A stretch of DNA of 64,000 bases. Origin: Pyropia haitanensis (Eukaryota > Rhodophyta > Bangiophyceae > Bangiales > Bangiaceae). The position numbers were made by a program, and so were the translations under genes. Positions 21,190-30,831 of this stretch are shown one piece after another. The notes beneath the pieces were generated by a model that made no database searches, had not been told where the DNA came from, and saw only the letters and a program-made list of their open reading frames with translations. Each line of letters begins with the position of its first letter. The stretch's first letter is position 1. The DNA is taken from contig SDUX01000007.1 of the NCBI GenBank assembly GCA_008729055.1, forward strand, positions 4,695,409-4,759,408, given 5' to 3'.

Positions 21190-23117
21190 GGTGGCAATGG
21201 GATGCGGCGAGGAAACAGGGGGGGGGTGGCCCGGCGGGCGGGGGAGGGGATGGCCCGCACTGGAAGAAGCGCACACCCAACGCAAGCGCTCAAGCGCGTC
21301 CCCGTTGCGGGATGGTCGGCGGCGCAGCCCCGCCGGCGGCACTGCCGGCGCTGCTTGCACACAGCTCACCCGACTTGAACAGACTGTGTGCAGTCCCACC
21401 CTCCCGCACCGCCTGGCTCAGGGTTCGCACGACCGCCAGCGCGCCGGCTGCATAGCGCGTCGCCCCGCCCGCGCCTCGCTGGCGGGCAATCCCAGCGGCA
21501 CTGGCGCAAGGGCGTGATAACCCCCACCCGCGCCGCCTGCCGGCCAGTTACGTCCGCAACCTCCCCCGCCCCACCCGCACGCTCCCCAGCCACGTCAATG
21601 CAAAGCAAAGGTTGTCTGACAGGGTCGTGCACGTCCCGCAAACGCCGCGCGCCCTCCCGCCGGGCGGCGCGGCTGTCAACACGCGGCGGCAGCCGGGGCG
21701 GAGGTCGGCGCGGGCGCCACCCAACCCCCCCCTGCCGCCGTCTGGGCGCCGGGGGTGCGCACGCCAGCACCGCGTCACACCGTCAGGCAGCGAGCGGCCT
21801 CCCCCCGCGTCAGGCCCGCACCCCCCACGCCACCACCCCCCCGCAGTGGCATCGGTCATCATTGTCAACGGCATCAACGGGACAGGCGCCGCCGCCGCAC
21901 GTCGCGATGCGCATTCACCCGGCCGACAGGATGACAAGACGGGTGACCCCGTGTCTCAGAGTGGCGGCGGCGCGCGCGCGTGACCCAAACGGGAGGGACT
22001 GCGCCCAAGCGGCCGTCGACGACGCTGGCGGCGGGGGTGTCAGGCTCGCGGCGCCAGAGCACAGCGGCGGCGGGTACGTGACGGCACTTCAGAGTGACTC
22101 CCGCCTCGGCGCCCGCTTGAGCCTGGCCACGGTGCTGCGCTGACCTCGTACTCTCTCCAAAGTAGGGACGAGACCTTACATCGCGGAAGTATGAAGATGG
22201 CTTTGGTCATTTTGTGGCAACCCGTGCGTCATTCAGGGTTGGAAGATTCCATGTTAATGGCTTCTGGGCGCTTAAGTTCACTTTTCACTGAAGACTGTTG
22301 AGCGTTAAGTGCTTGATTCATTCATCAATTGAACTTACAACAAAGGCTGGCCAATGTTCTGTAATCTCCCGCCATGTCCTCCCATACGCTGATGGCCCCA
22401 CCACTTGCCCCGCCAAGAGCGAGGTGCTGTCTACTGCTTGAAGGTTAGCCACCAGTGTCGTGCCACATGAGACCCCGTACGGCTCGGCAGGTTCGCGCGC
22501 AGCCCGTTATCGGCGCAGACCCCACCTCCACCACACGCTGAGTGAGGTGCTTCACTGCGTCGTTGGTCCTCTGCCATCTGTCCCAGTCACATTGCCCGAC
22601 CCGGTTCGGGACTGCGGTCAGTATCGACCACCACCATCGCCCTCTCGTGGACGGCGACCGTGAAGGGCACAGCCCAGCGCCGCACGGAAAGGCTTCGACG
22701 ACAGTAGCGGTCGTGGGGGGGGGGACCGAAGAGACACGTCGATGACCGGGCACGCCCGAAGCTAAGCCTCGACCAGATCTGGGCAGGAAGTCCGCCACGT
22801 TGTGCCACGTTTACGTTAAGTTCAACTTTACTGTTTCCTCCTTCATGAAATTTGGTACATATTCAACGTTTATTCAGTTTTACTGAATATCAAGGTGCCA
22901 ACCCTGACTCCGTGGGCATGCATGGCGCACGAAACAGGCATACAGTACCGTGCGACAATCGTGCGGATATTAGACGATTTGGCCGATTTTGCAGCCTCTT
23001 GCACGCATCTGTTTCGCCTCGTAAATACTGGTTGCAGCCAAATAACAGATCTCTAAAGTGTACTCGGTGGTGGCCCCACTGCGCCGCGGGCGTTTGCCCC
23101 CCGCTGCCGCCGCTCCC
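21190..23117. other. Intergenic; AT-richer block at 22.15-23.06 kb
   Basis: The left part is the promoter of the minus-strand Kelch-Hint gene and is GC-rich without a recognisable gene. From about 22150 to 23060 the composition falls sharply, with A/T-rich words such as those at 22240-22340 and 22820-22890. This block contains one copy of a dispersed repeat (22963-23054) listed separately. No coding signal seen. Confidence 0.5.
22963..23054 (+). repeat. Dispersed repeat, copy A
   Basis: This stretch of about 92 bases aligns with 56707-56797 in the same orientation, at roughly 65-70 percent identity by eye. Shared words include TTTGGCCG, the CTCTTGC...CATCTGTTT block and the ending CAGATCTCT. 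Both copies sit in AT-richer intergenic DNA upstream of plus-strand GC-rich frames, so they are either remnants of a mobile element or a shared regulatory block. Confidence 0.55.
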
Positions 23118-24938
23118 ATGCTGCGCTCTCTGCCGTGCCCCCCCCCTGCCACTGCCGCGACCTCCGCCGCCGTCTGGCCGCTGCCTCGTCCCCCACGCGC
23201 TCCCTCCCGTCCCTGCCGCCGCGCCCTCCTCCGCGCCCGTCACCTCTGGCTGGCCGCTTTCGCCGCGGCCGCTGCCGTCCTCACGCTCCGCCCCGCCCCC
23301 GAGGGCGTGGCGACCGAGGGGTGCCCGCGGGGGTGGTGCCGGCGGGGGTGTCGGCGACCGGCGGCGGTCCGACGTGGCGGCGGACGGTGGTGGCGGTCGT
23401 GGCTGCGGCAGGCCGGTCGGGGGACCGGCTGGGGGCGAGCCCGCCAGGCCCGCACCGTTCCCGCTGCCACCTCCCGTTTGGCGGCCGGTGCTCTTCCCCG
23501 CCGCCACCGCCGCCGCCGCCGTCCCGCCCCCTCCCCGTCGCCCCTCCCCCCCCGTCCATGCCGACACTGCCGCCACCACCGCCGCCGCCGCCACGGCGGC
23601 GGTGGAGGCCACCCCCGCCGCTGCCCGCCTGCGGGTGTCCGGCACGCTCGCGGACGTGGCCGGCAGCGCCGTTGGCGACGTTGCCGCCGAGGCGGGCAAC
23701 AAGTTTGTGTGCGCTGTTATCCACACCGCCGCCGCTGCGGCGCTGGGGCTGCTGGACGGGCCCGTGGCGCGGCCGACGGGGGCCCGCATCGAGTCGCTGA
23801 CGCGGCGGCGACGGCGGCGGCGGCGGCGGCGGCGGTGGCTGCGGCGGCGGCGGCGGCGGCGGTGGCGGCGGTGGCGGCGGTGGCGGCGGTGGCGGCGGTG
23901 GCGGCGGCGCCGACGGTCTGGTCGTGTGCGTTTTCCGCACCTTGACGACGGTGGACGTGGCGGCGGCGGTAGTCGACCCGCGGTCCGTGATGGGGACGAC
24001 TACGTCCGGCGGCGCGGTGGCGTTGTGGGCGGACGCCCCGCGCCGCACCGCAACGGTTCGGCAGGTGCGAGGCGACGCCCGTCGGCCACGGCGATTTGGG
24101 GGGGTGCCCGTGCGAGGCAAAGCCGAGGCGGCGGCTGCACGTGACGGGCGTGCCGCCCCTGCCGCCACGCGCGCCAAAGGTGCGGTTTTTCAACTGGGCG
24201 TGGTCGCCGTCGGGTGCCCTGTCGGGTCGGCCGCGGTGGCCACGGCGGCCGACGGGGACGCGGCGGTCGTCTCGGCGCACACGACGCGGCGGCCGCCCCC
24301 CTGCCTGGGGCCGTGCCCGCACCGCCCGTGCGCCGGTCGTGGCACGCACGCCGCCCACCGGCTGGCAGACGGGCGTCTGCGGCGGTGTGCGGACGCCGGT
24401 GCGCGGGCGGTGGTGTGGCGCGGCTCGCCGGCGTCCGCCCCGCCACGAGGGGGGGGCGACGGCGACCCCGCGGTCGGCCGCGGCGGGGCACGCAGCCGCC
24501 GCGGGCGGCGGGCCGCGCTCGCCACGCGCGGCGGCCATTGCGGTCGGCGCCGTGGCCGCGGCGCTCGGCGTGCACGTGTTGCCACTGCCGCTGCCGCCGC
24601 CGCCCGAGAAGGAGGACCTCCGGACCGTCGCTGTGCTTGTCGCCACCGCCGCCGCCGCGGGTGGCGGCTGCAACGCTACTACCTCGTCAGCGGCAGCGGC
24701 CGCGGAAGTGGCCGTCGCCACTACTGCGACTGCCACCGCGGCCGCCTCCACGGCCGCCACCGCCGCGGCTACCACGGCGGACGCTTCGCTCGTCTACTGG
24801 CTCCTCGTCGCACTGGGAGTCCAACCGCGGCCGCGGCGACCGGTTGGGGGTGCCGAGATGTGGCGGCCCGCGAGCGCGCTCGCCGAGCCGGTCACGGCCC
24901 GTTGCGCTGCCCTGTCGCAGTACGCAGCTGCTGGCTAG
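23118..24938 (+). CDS. Doubtful frame-broken gene with possible membrane segments
   Basis: No family recognised. An ATG at 23118 opens a basic, Pro-rich N-terminus and a possible membrane helix 'HLWLAAFAAAAAVLTLRPAP'. Protein-like segments then follow in successive frames: 'GTLADVAGSAVGDVAAEAGN' plus 'KFVCAVIHTAAAAALGLLDG' (23640-23760), 'GAVFQLGVVAVGCPVGSAAV' (about 24180), and an end with 'PPPPEKEDLRTVAVLVATAA' and 'DASLVYWLLVALGVQPRPR' to a TAG at 24936. The last two frame changes (near the C run at 24291-24302 and the G run near 24450) are each one base short, as in the better-supported genes, but the GGC/GGT repeat at 23810-23910 needs two. Evidence is weak. Confidence 0.25.
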
Positions 24939-25054
24939 CCGCGCGTGCGAGGTAGCGCGGAGCGCCGGCTGCGGTCAAGGACACCCTCACAGCTGTGGCG
25001 GTGGGGCTGTCGACCTTCCCGCGCACCTCTGGCGGGGCGGCGCGGGGCAGGCAC

Positions 25055-25117
25055 GGCAACGGCAACGGCAACGGCGACGGCGACGGTGACGGCGACGGCG
25101 ACGGCGACAGCGACGGG
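25055..25117. repeat. GGCAAC/GGCGAC microsatellite
   Basis: Hexamer-like units GGCAAC change into GGCGAC and GGTGAC over about 63 bases. It would encode an Asn/Gly then Asp/Gly repeat in one plus frame, but no supported gene covers it. Confidence 0.8.
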
Positions 25118-27697
25118 GTGGGCGTGGGGTGCGGGCGGCGGCGAGCCCCTCGCCCCAGCCGGGCGCGTCACCACCATAGACTCGGTAATGGGGGGGTGGT
25201 GCTGGTCGGGGTCGTGCAAGTCCACGCGGTGAACCCGGCGGCGGCGGCACGGGCGGAAAACCTGGGCGGCGCACGCGTTTTTGAACCATGGCGAGGCTCG
25301 AGGCGGCGCTCCACGCCGTCAGCGCGCACGAGCCGCGGTGCGAGCCACCACTACCGGCGGCCGACTGCTGGCAGTGTAGCCGCACCCGTCTCCGCAGCCG
25401 CCGGCAGTGCGCCCGCCACTGTGGTGGCTGGCGGCCGGCCAGGAGGAGGGACGACGACGAGGCCGTCGCGGCCGCCGCGGCCGCGCACGGGTGAGCGGCC
25501 CGCCGCCGCCGACGGCGCACACTCCCGCACGCCCCCGTCATGGACGCCGAGCCGCAGGTCGTGGCCGTGCCTGTCGGCCGGCGCGACGAGGCGTCCGCCG
25601 CGGCTGCCGCGGCTGCTGCCGCCGCCGCGGCCTGGTGGCGGTGGTGGGCTCACCACCCCCCTGCTGGGCACGGCGGCGGTGCTGCTCGTGGCGGGCGTTG
25701 CCGCGGCGGCGGCGCCCGCGACGAGCGCGTCGAGTCCGCCACGGGCGGAAGCGGCCGGGCACCGACACGCGGGGCGGGGCGCGCTGCTGTTTTCACACGT
25801 GAATCATCAGTCAAGAGCTGCAAAGGTCAAGAGCTCTCGCTGCCATTGGTTCACCGGGATTTGGGTGCTCGACCAATGGCAAATTGATCAACGCTCGATC
25901 TGCCAGCACCGAATTGACGATGCGTCAGCGTAACTACTCAGTGCTTGCCTGGCCTACAGATTCCGAACCGAGGCTCCAAGACTCCCGGGTGTCTGACGGA
26001 GCAACAAGCACAACACAGAGGGCAGCCGCCAGCATGATTCGTAGAGCGCCTCAGAGCACCACCGCGGGGACTTTCCTACTGTACGCGCGCTCATGGACGG
26101 CTGCATCTGTCCCGTCCCATGTCCAGTGTCGGCCAGAGTCAGCTGGTCGACGCCGCTAGTCGTGCGCCTTGCCACTTTGCGGGCATTGCTGGACACGATG
26201 CCGTCTTCCGGCTGCCCAAGCTGTGGCTGTCACCCGTGTCTGCCACCTGATCTTGGCCTGTGACAAGGGCTTTCCAACAAGGATGCCCCGCTTCGGCTGC
26301 CGCCCAACCCACCCGTGCATCGGAACACGCAGATCGATCCCCAGCGGGTCGAGCCGGCCGTGCAACCACAGGGGTGGCCTTTCGCCGCTCATCCCGAGCG
26401 TCGGGTCGGGACCTTCGAGGATCGCCACCGAGCCAGAGCGATCAGGCTCTTCTTGGGGGAGCCGGGTGCCGGGAGTGTGGTGGAGATGCGGCCGCTTGTG
26501 CCGTCAGGCGACGCCTGTAGCAGCTGTGCAGCACAGCCGTCGTCTACTGGTCGGATGCCGACGAGTCTGAGCGAGGCCTCCGTGAGTGGCTGGCTCAAAC
26601 GCGGGGGGACAAAGTAACAGGGCAAGTATCCATCCGCCGAGCAGGATCCCACGGCACGGGGCACGCGAGCGGGTGGGTCAAGGACCGTCCAAAAGCCGCC
26701 CGCCCCCACGCGCTCGCGCAGGTGGGAGAGTGGCCAGCGCGGCGGCTCTTTTTATGCACCTCTAAATTTGGGGCGTGCGACGGGTCCGGTGGCCCGGCAA
26801 CCGTGTCCGTCCTCACCGCGCTGGGTCGCCACCGGCAAGCTGAATTCTGGTGGCGTCTGGCTGGTCCGGACGTCCGTGCGGTCCGAGCGCAGCGCATCCA
26901 ATGGGGTTGGCAGCCGCTTCGGCGCGGCGCATCCAATGGGTGGCTGCAACGTGCCCATTCTCGCGATTGGCTGCCAGCCTGTGGCGAGCACCCCCCCGTG
27001 CCGGCACACCAGCCGAGGGGCCTGTCAACCGCCTGCGCGGCCGGTGCAAAAAGCAGGCCCCGCAAACGTACCTGGCAAAGCAAAGGGGCTGTTCTTGGGC
27101 GGACGACACAGGCGACACGCGCGTTGGCTTGCCGCCGTCGGCGGCGGCGGGCGTGGCCAGCTATGTCGCGCGGCTCTCAGCACGCGCCAGCGCACCTCTA
27201 ACGTAGTCGTGTGATGCGCGGTCGTACAGGGGGATGTACCGACGTTGTTTCGCCTTGACAGCAACCACCACAAGCCCTGTTCCGCGTGCCCTTGACCTGC
27301 GCCAGTCCTGTGAGACGTTGTTGTCGGCCGCGGCGAAGGGGCACCCCAGCATTGTCCTGACACGGCCGCGGTGGCGGGCGCTCGTGCCAGCCCCCCAGAA
27401 TGCTGGATCAGATGGGTAGAGCGGGCGTCCCGCAAGAAACCACCCGCGGCGCCCGCACGCTGTGCTGGATCCTCCGCCCGTCCATGGGGCGTGCCGCTGT
27501 GCCGGAATACACCTGGCTGACGAGCTTATGTCCAAACAATGTATCCACGTTGTGGCGCATGCAGACAGCGCTGGCCGCATGTAGATGCTCTGGCATGGTA
27601 TGCTCCCAGAGCGTTCTCGACGCGAGCAGACTGTTTCCCTCGAGGAGAGAGCGCGGTTGCGCATGCCCCAGGGACCCGGCGGTGGCGCCATCGGTCC

Positions 27698-27705
27698 TAT
27701 AAGAG
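27698..27705 (+). promoter_or_regulatory. Possible TATA box of the small secreted protein gene
   Basis: TATAAGAG lies 171 bases before the ATG at 27876, in otherwise GC-rich DNA. It is followed by a pyrimidine-rich leader with many CCC/CTC words. The distance is plausible if transcription starts near 27730. Based on sequence only. Confidence 0.4.
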
Positions 27706-27875
27706 TCTGCCTGCCGGTCCGCTCGCATGCCTTTTGTCCCCCAACGGCCGCCATCGACCAACCATCCACCTACGCAAGCTTCGCGACCACCCCTCCCTTG
27801 AATCACACTCCCCAACCCCCTCTCGTCCACATACGCCAGCCCCGCTCATATCCCCCGCCCCTCCCGCCGTCCACA

Positions 27876-28103
27876 ATGAAGTCCTTCATGGCTCTGCTTC
27901 TTCTGGCCGCCCTGGTCGTCGTCGCTGCCACGCCCTCTACTGTCTCGGCGGCGCCCATGGGCGTCGACACGGCGCCGCCCGCCCTGGGCCTCGACGCCGA
28001 GCACGCGGCGGGCGCGATCAACGAGTGGACCGCCCGCGACGAGGACTCGGACAGCGACGACGACGATGACGACCGCAAGCCGCGCCCGTCGCCCGCGTAC
28101 TAG
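27876..28103 (+). CDS. Small secreted acidic protein, 75 aa, unknown function
   Basis: The ATG (cacaATGAAG) opens a textbook signal peptide: 'MKSFMALLLLAALVVVAATP' with cleavage likely after 'STVSA' or 'SAA'. The mature peptide has about 50 residues: an Ala/Gly/Pro-rich start (APMGVDTAPPALGLDAEHAA), an amphipathic 'GAINEWTA', then a strongly acidic block of Asp, Glu and Ser (RDEDSDSDDDDDD), and a basic Pro-rich tail ending in Tyr. No cysteines. It is not a family I recognise. The acidic block suggests binding of calcium or of a polycation in the cell wall or secretory pathway, but this is only inference. The frame is open further upstream, but the signal peptide fixes this start. A possible TATA box is at 27698. 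Confidence 0.75.
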   Translation: MKSFMALLLLAALVVVAATPSTVSAAPMGVDTAPPALGLDAEHAAGAINEWTARDEDSDSDDDDDDRKPRPSPAY

Positions 28104-28888
28104 CTGAGTTGAAGCCAACCACGGCCGGTCGGTGGCGTGTGCGGTCGGTCCGAAACGAACGGGTCCATCGTACTGTGTCTGGGGCTGCCAACGATAGCCC
28201 GCCACTTTCGGTGCGGTTCGTGATGTTGGCCGATGCTTCTCGAGTGTCCGGCCAAGACTCACTGGCATTGACGGGGCCATGTTGCTACGTGCGCGGCTCG
28301 ACTGGCACACCAGAAGGACGCGCGTCATGGTGACGTCTGTATTTGTAGCGGTTTGTCCATTGTCAGTGATTGTTGGCCATTTGACTAAATAATGGTAACG
28401 TGGCAAGGATTCCCTGCTTCGTGTACTCCGGTTGTCTACGACTCTCGGGCGGGAGAGGGTCTGCATGTTCGCACACATAAAAAGCGGTCCACCACGGACT
28501 CAAGGTGGAGAAAAACTCCTTCCCTTGCTCTTCTTGTTCCTCCATGTACGTCCCGTGCCGTACGCACACGGCGAGCAGTGCCCCATGAGCTTGTATCGTC
28601 CCGCAAGGCTGCGAGGCATGTGTCCCTGTCGTGTGCCCCAAGACTGCTTGAGCTTTCGACGCTCATAGCGTTCCCTGCAGTGCCGTCCTCTTCGCGACGT
28701 GTTGAAGAACAGAGGTAGGCGGCGGCGCGGGGTCTCGCTGGTCTTTTCTGCCTGAATCGCTTCCTCTTGGCGCACGCACTCTCGCGCCGCGTACCTACCC
28801 ATCAGCGGACCATGGCGCGTCGCCACGCTGGCCGCCCACAGGGACGGCCGCCGCCCGTAGCCCGCCCCTCCCGCATCTTGCCCGGCCA
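28104..28888. other. 3' region shared by two convergent genes
   Basis: Contains the 3' ends of the small secreted protein (+) and the DUF4336 gene (-). Composition is moderate and no further gene is recognisable. Confidence 0.5.
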
Positions 28889-30264
28889 TCACTCGGGCTT
28901 GACCACCCCGGCCACGCGCAGCCCCCTCGCGAGCGTGTCCAGCGCGCGCCGGTCCTTGGGCGGCAGCACCGGCGAGCCGTAGCTGACCGCCTCGGCGGGC
29001 ACCGCGCCACCCGCCCCCGCCGTGGCACCCGCCGCCCCCTCCGTCTTCTCTCCGCCCCCGAGGAACGCAAACGCGTCGCGGAACTCGGCGGGCCCCGCCG
29101 GCACGGGGCCGTCAAAGTGGGCGGGCAGGACGGACGTAAAGTCCCACTCGCACACCGCGTCGACCCACCGCTGCACGCTGCGGCGGATGGAAGGGAAGAC
29201 CAGGATGCGCACGACGGGCGCAACGACCAGCCGCCCCGCCGTCGCGGCAAACGCCGGGCCCGGGTCGATGAGGTCAAACGGCACAAAGTAGAGGACGAGG
29301 AGGACGATGCGCTGCCAGCCGCGCGCGGCACGCGCCGCCGCGTCGGCCACGTCGGTGCCCGCCGCGGGCAGCGCCGCGGCGGCGGCGACGCCGCGGCCGC
29401 CCCGCCGCAGGCGCACCAGCACGTTGTTGCGCGCGTACGTCTCGACGGCGGCGGCGGCGAGGACGGGCGGCGGCGACGGCGGGATCCACACGACCGCGTC
29501 GGTGACGAGGAGCGTCTTGGACGCGGCGTGGAAGAAGGCCACCTCGGTAAACGGGAAGGGGCCGAGGCCGGCGGGGCCGAGCACCCGGAAGGGGAGCTCC
29601 GCCGCCCACGCCGGCGGCGCCGCCTCGTCGAGCACCTCTGCGCCAAAGATGCCGAGCAGCGGCAGCGGCAGCGGCAGCGGCCACGTCCACTGCGACGGCG
29701 CGACGTGCACGCGCGCCGACGGGAAGCGGCGGCTCATCGGGCCGAGGTAAATCTTGTGCTCGTACGCAAACGTCGGGAGCACCAGGTGTTCCACGTCGCC
29801 GCCGAGGCCACGGAGCAGGCCAACACACTCGGCGGTCGGCGCGACGGGCGCGTGCACCCACAGGCCGCCGGTCGACAGGCGCACGACGGTCATGCGGATG
29901 TTGGTGGCGACGTTGGTGAAGCCGAGGCCGTGCTCCTGTTCAAAGCACCAGACCGTGTCGGGCACCACCTCCGTGACGGTCGTCCGACGCACCAGCTGCG
30001 GCCGCAGGGGGAAGGGGAAAAAGGTAAAGTTGAGGTACCCGCGGCCGAGCAGCGACGCCCGCGGGCGGAGCGCCCCGGACCGCCGCCGTGGGGTAACGGC
30101 GGGGGGCGCACCGCCCGGGGGGGGGGGGGGGGGGAGGGCGCCGCCCGCAACGGCGGCCGACGGCGGTCGAGCGCGTGCCGCCGCGGGCCGGCGGCGGCGC
30201 GCGCGGGGCGCGCCGTCACAAACGCCGGCGGCGGCGGTGGCGGCGGCGGCGGCGGCGTCGCCAT
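28889..30264 (-). CDS. DUF4336 plastid protein (metallo-beta-lactamase-like), frame-broken near the N-terminus
   Basis: The body matches the plant and cyanobacterial DUF4336 family: 'VVPDTVWCFEQEHGLGFTNV', 'IRMTVVRLSTGGLWVHAPVA', 'PTAECVGLLRGLGGDVEHLV', 'EHKIYLGPMSRRFPSARVHV', 'APSQWTWPLPLPLPLLGIFG', 'LGPFPFTEVAFFHAASKTLL' and 'VTDAVVWIPPSPPP'. Function of the family is unknown. The conserved region starts only after a run of 18 C on the coding strand (30117-30134 on plus). In the frame before that run, the ATG at 30264 opens 'MATPPPPPPPPPPAFVTARP' plus an Arg/Ala-rich stretch, a convincing red-algal plastid transit peptide with an AFV motif like that of the fibrillin. One additional C joins the two, giving about 458 aa. 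The longest single-frame ORF instead starts at 30301 without a targeting peptide. Divergent from TRAPPC13, 567 bp apart. Confidence 0.85.
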
Positions 30265-30831
30265 GGCCGCCCGGTTCCGCCAGCGGCCGACGGGACGGCA
30301 CCAGGGGGCGCAGGCCACAAGGAAATGGCGGCCAACGCAGGACCCAGCACGGCCGCCGTCAGCCCAGAGCGCGACGGAACGGGGGCGGTGCCGGGCGTGG
30401 CGGCGCAGGCGGGGGAGGGGTGGCGGCCGCTGACGGGCGAGGCGGGGGGGGGTGGAACCACGGTGGTGATCCATGATCAAGGTCATCCGAGGTGCAGGCG
30501 TGCACGCGCATTGCCCGCGGCTGTGTCTCGCGCGGACTTTCACTTTTCGTGACCGTCCCGTCCCCGAAAATCTTTGGGGGGTGGCTGGCGCCCGTCTGCC
30601 GCCCGCTTTGCCAGCGACCGAGACGGGATGGGTGTCCCGGGCAGACCCGACCACCGAGGCCCACCGCCACCGCCACGGGACGGTGACGGTGCCCGCGTAT
30701 CCCCCCCCCACGCCGTCAGTTCCTTTCCCCGTCCCCCTCCCTCTGGCCAGCTTCCCTTCTTCCCCCCCTCGCCCCAACCCTCCGCACCCAGCCGCTGACC
30801 TCCTTCTTCCTCGCTCCCCTCCCACCTCGGC
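30265..30831. other. Divergent promoter region DUF4336 / TRAPPC13
   Basis: This 567-bp region separates two starts on opposite strands and must hold both core promoters. GC-rich and C-rich towards TRAPPC13. A less GC-rich patch at 30520-30575 is the best candidate core. No TATA box evident. Confidence 0.45.

Larger units (their letters stand above)
24939..27875. other. Intergenic region upstream of the small secreted protein
   Basis: From 24940 to 25800 the DNA is GC-rich with a GGCAAC/GGCGAC repeat at 25055-25117 and short protein-like stretches in shifting frames. From 25800 on it is more balanced. At 26156-26710 the minus strand has two overlapping frames with mixed composition ('PPLWLHGRLDPLGIDLRVP', 'GSPKKSLIALARWRSSKVP') that could be the remains of a gene, but no family is recognisable. 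CCAAT-type words are clustered at 26889-26975. No tRNA seen. Confidence 0.4.

Noticed and set aside
26156..26709. Possible retroelement remnant on the minus strand
   Set aside because: Two overlapping frames have mixed composition, but I could find no reverse transcriptase, integrase or gag motif.
30222..30301. Start of DUF4336 at 30301
   Set aside because: Gives no transit peptide and an unnatural Gly/Ala/Arg leader. The alternative ATG at 30264 gives a typical red-algal plastid peptide.
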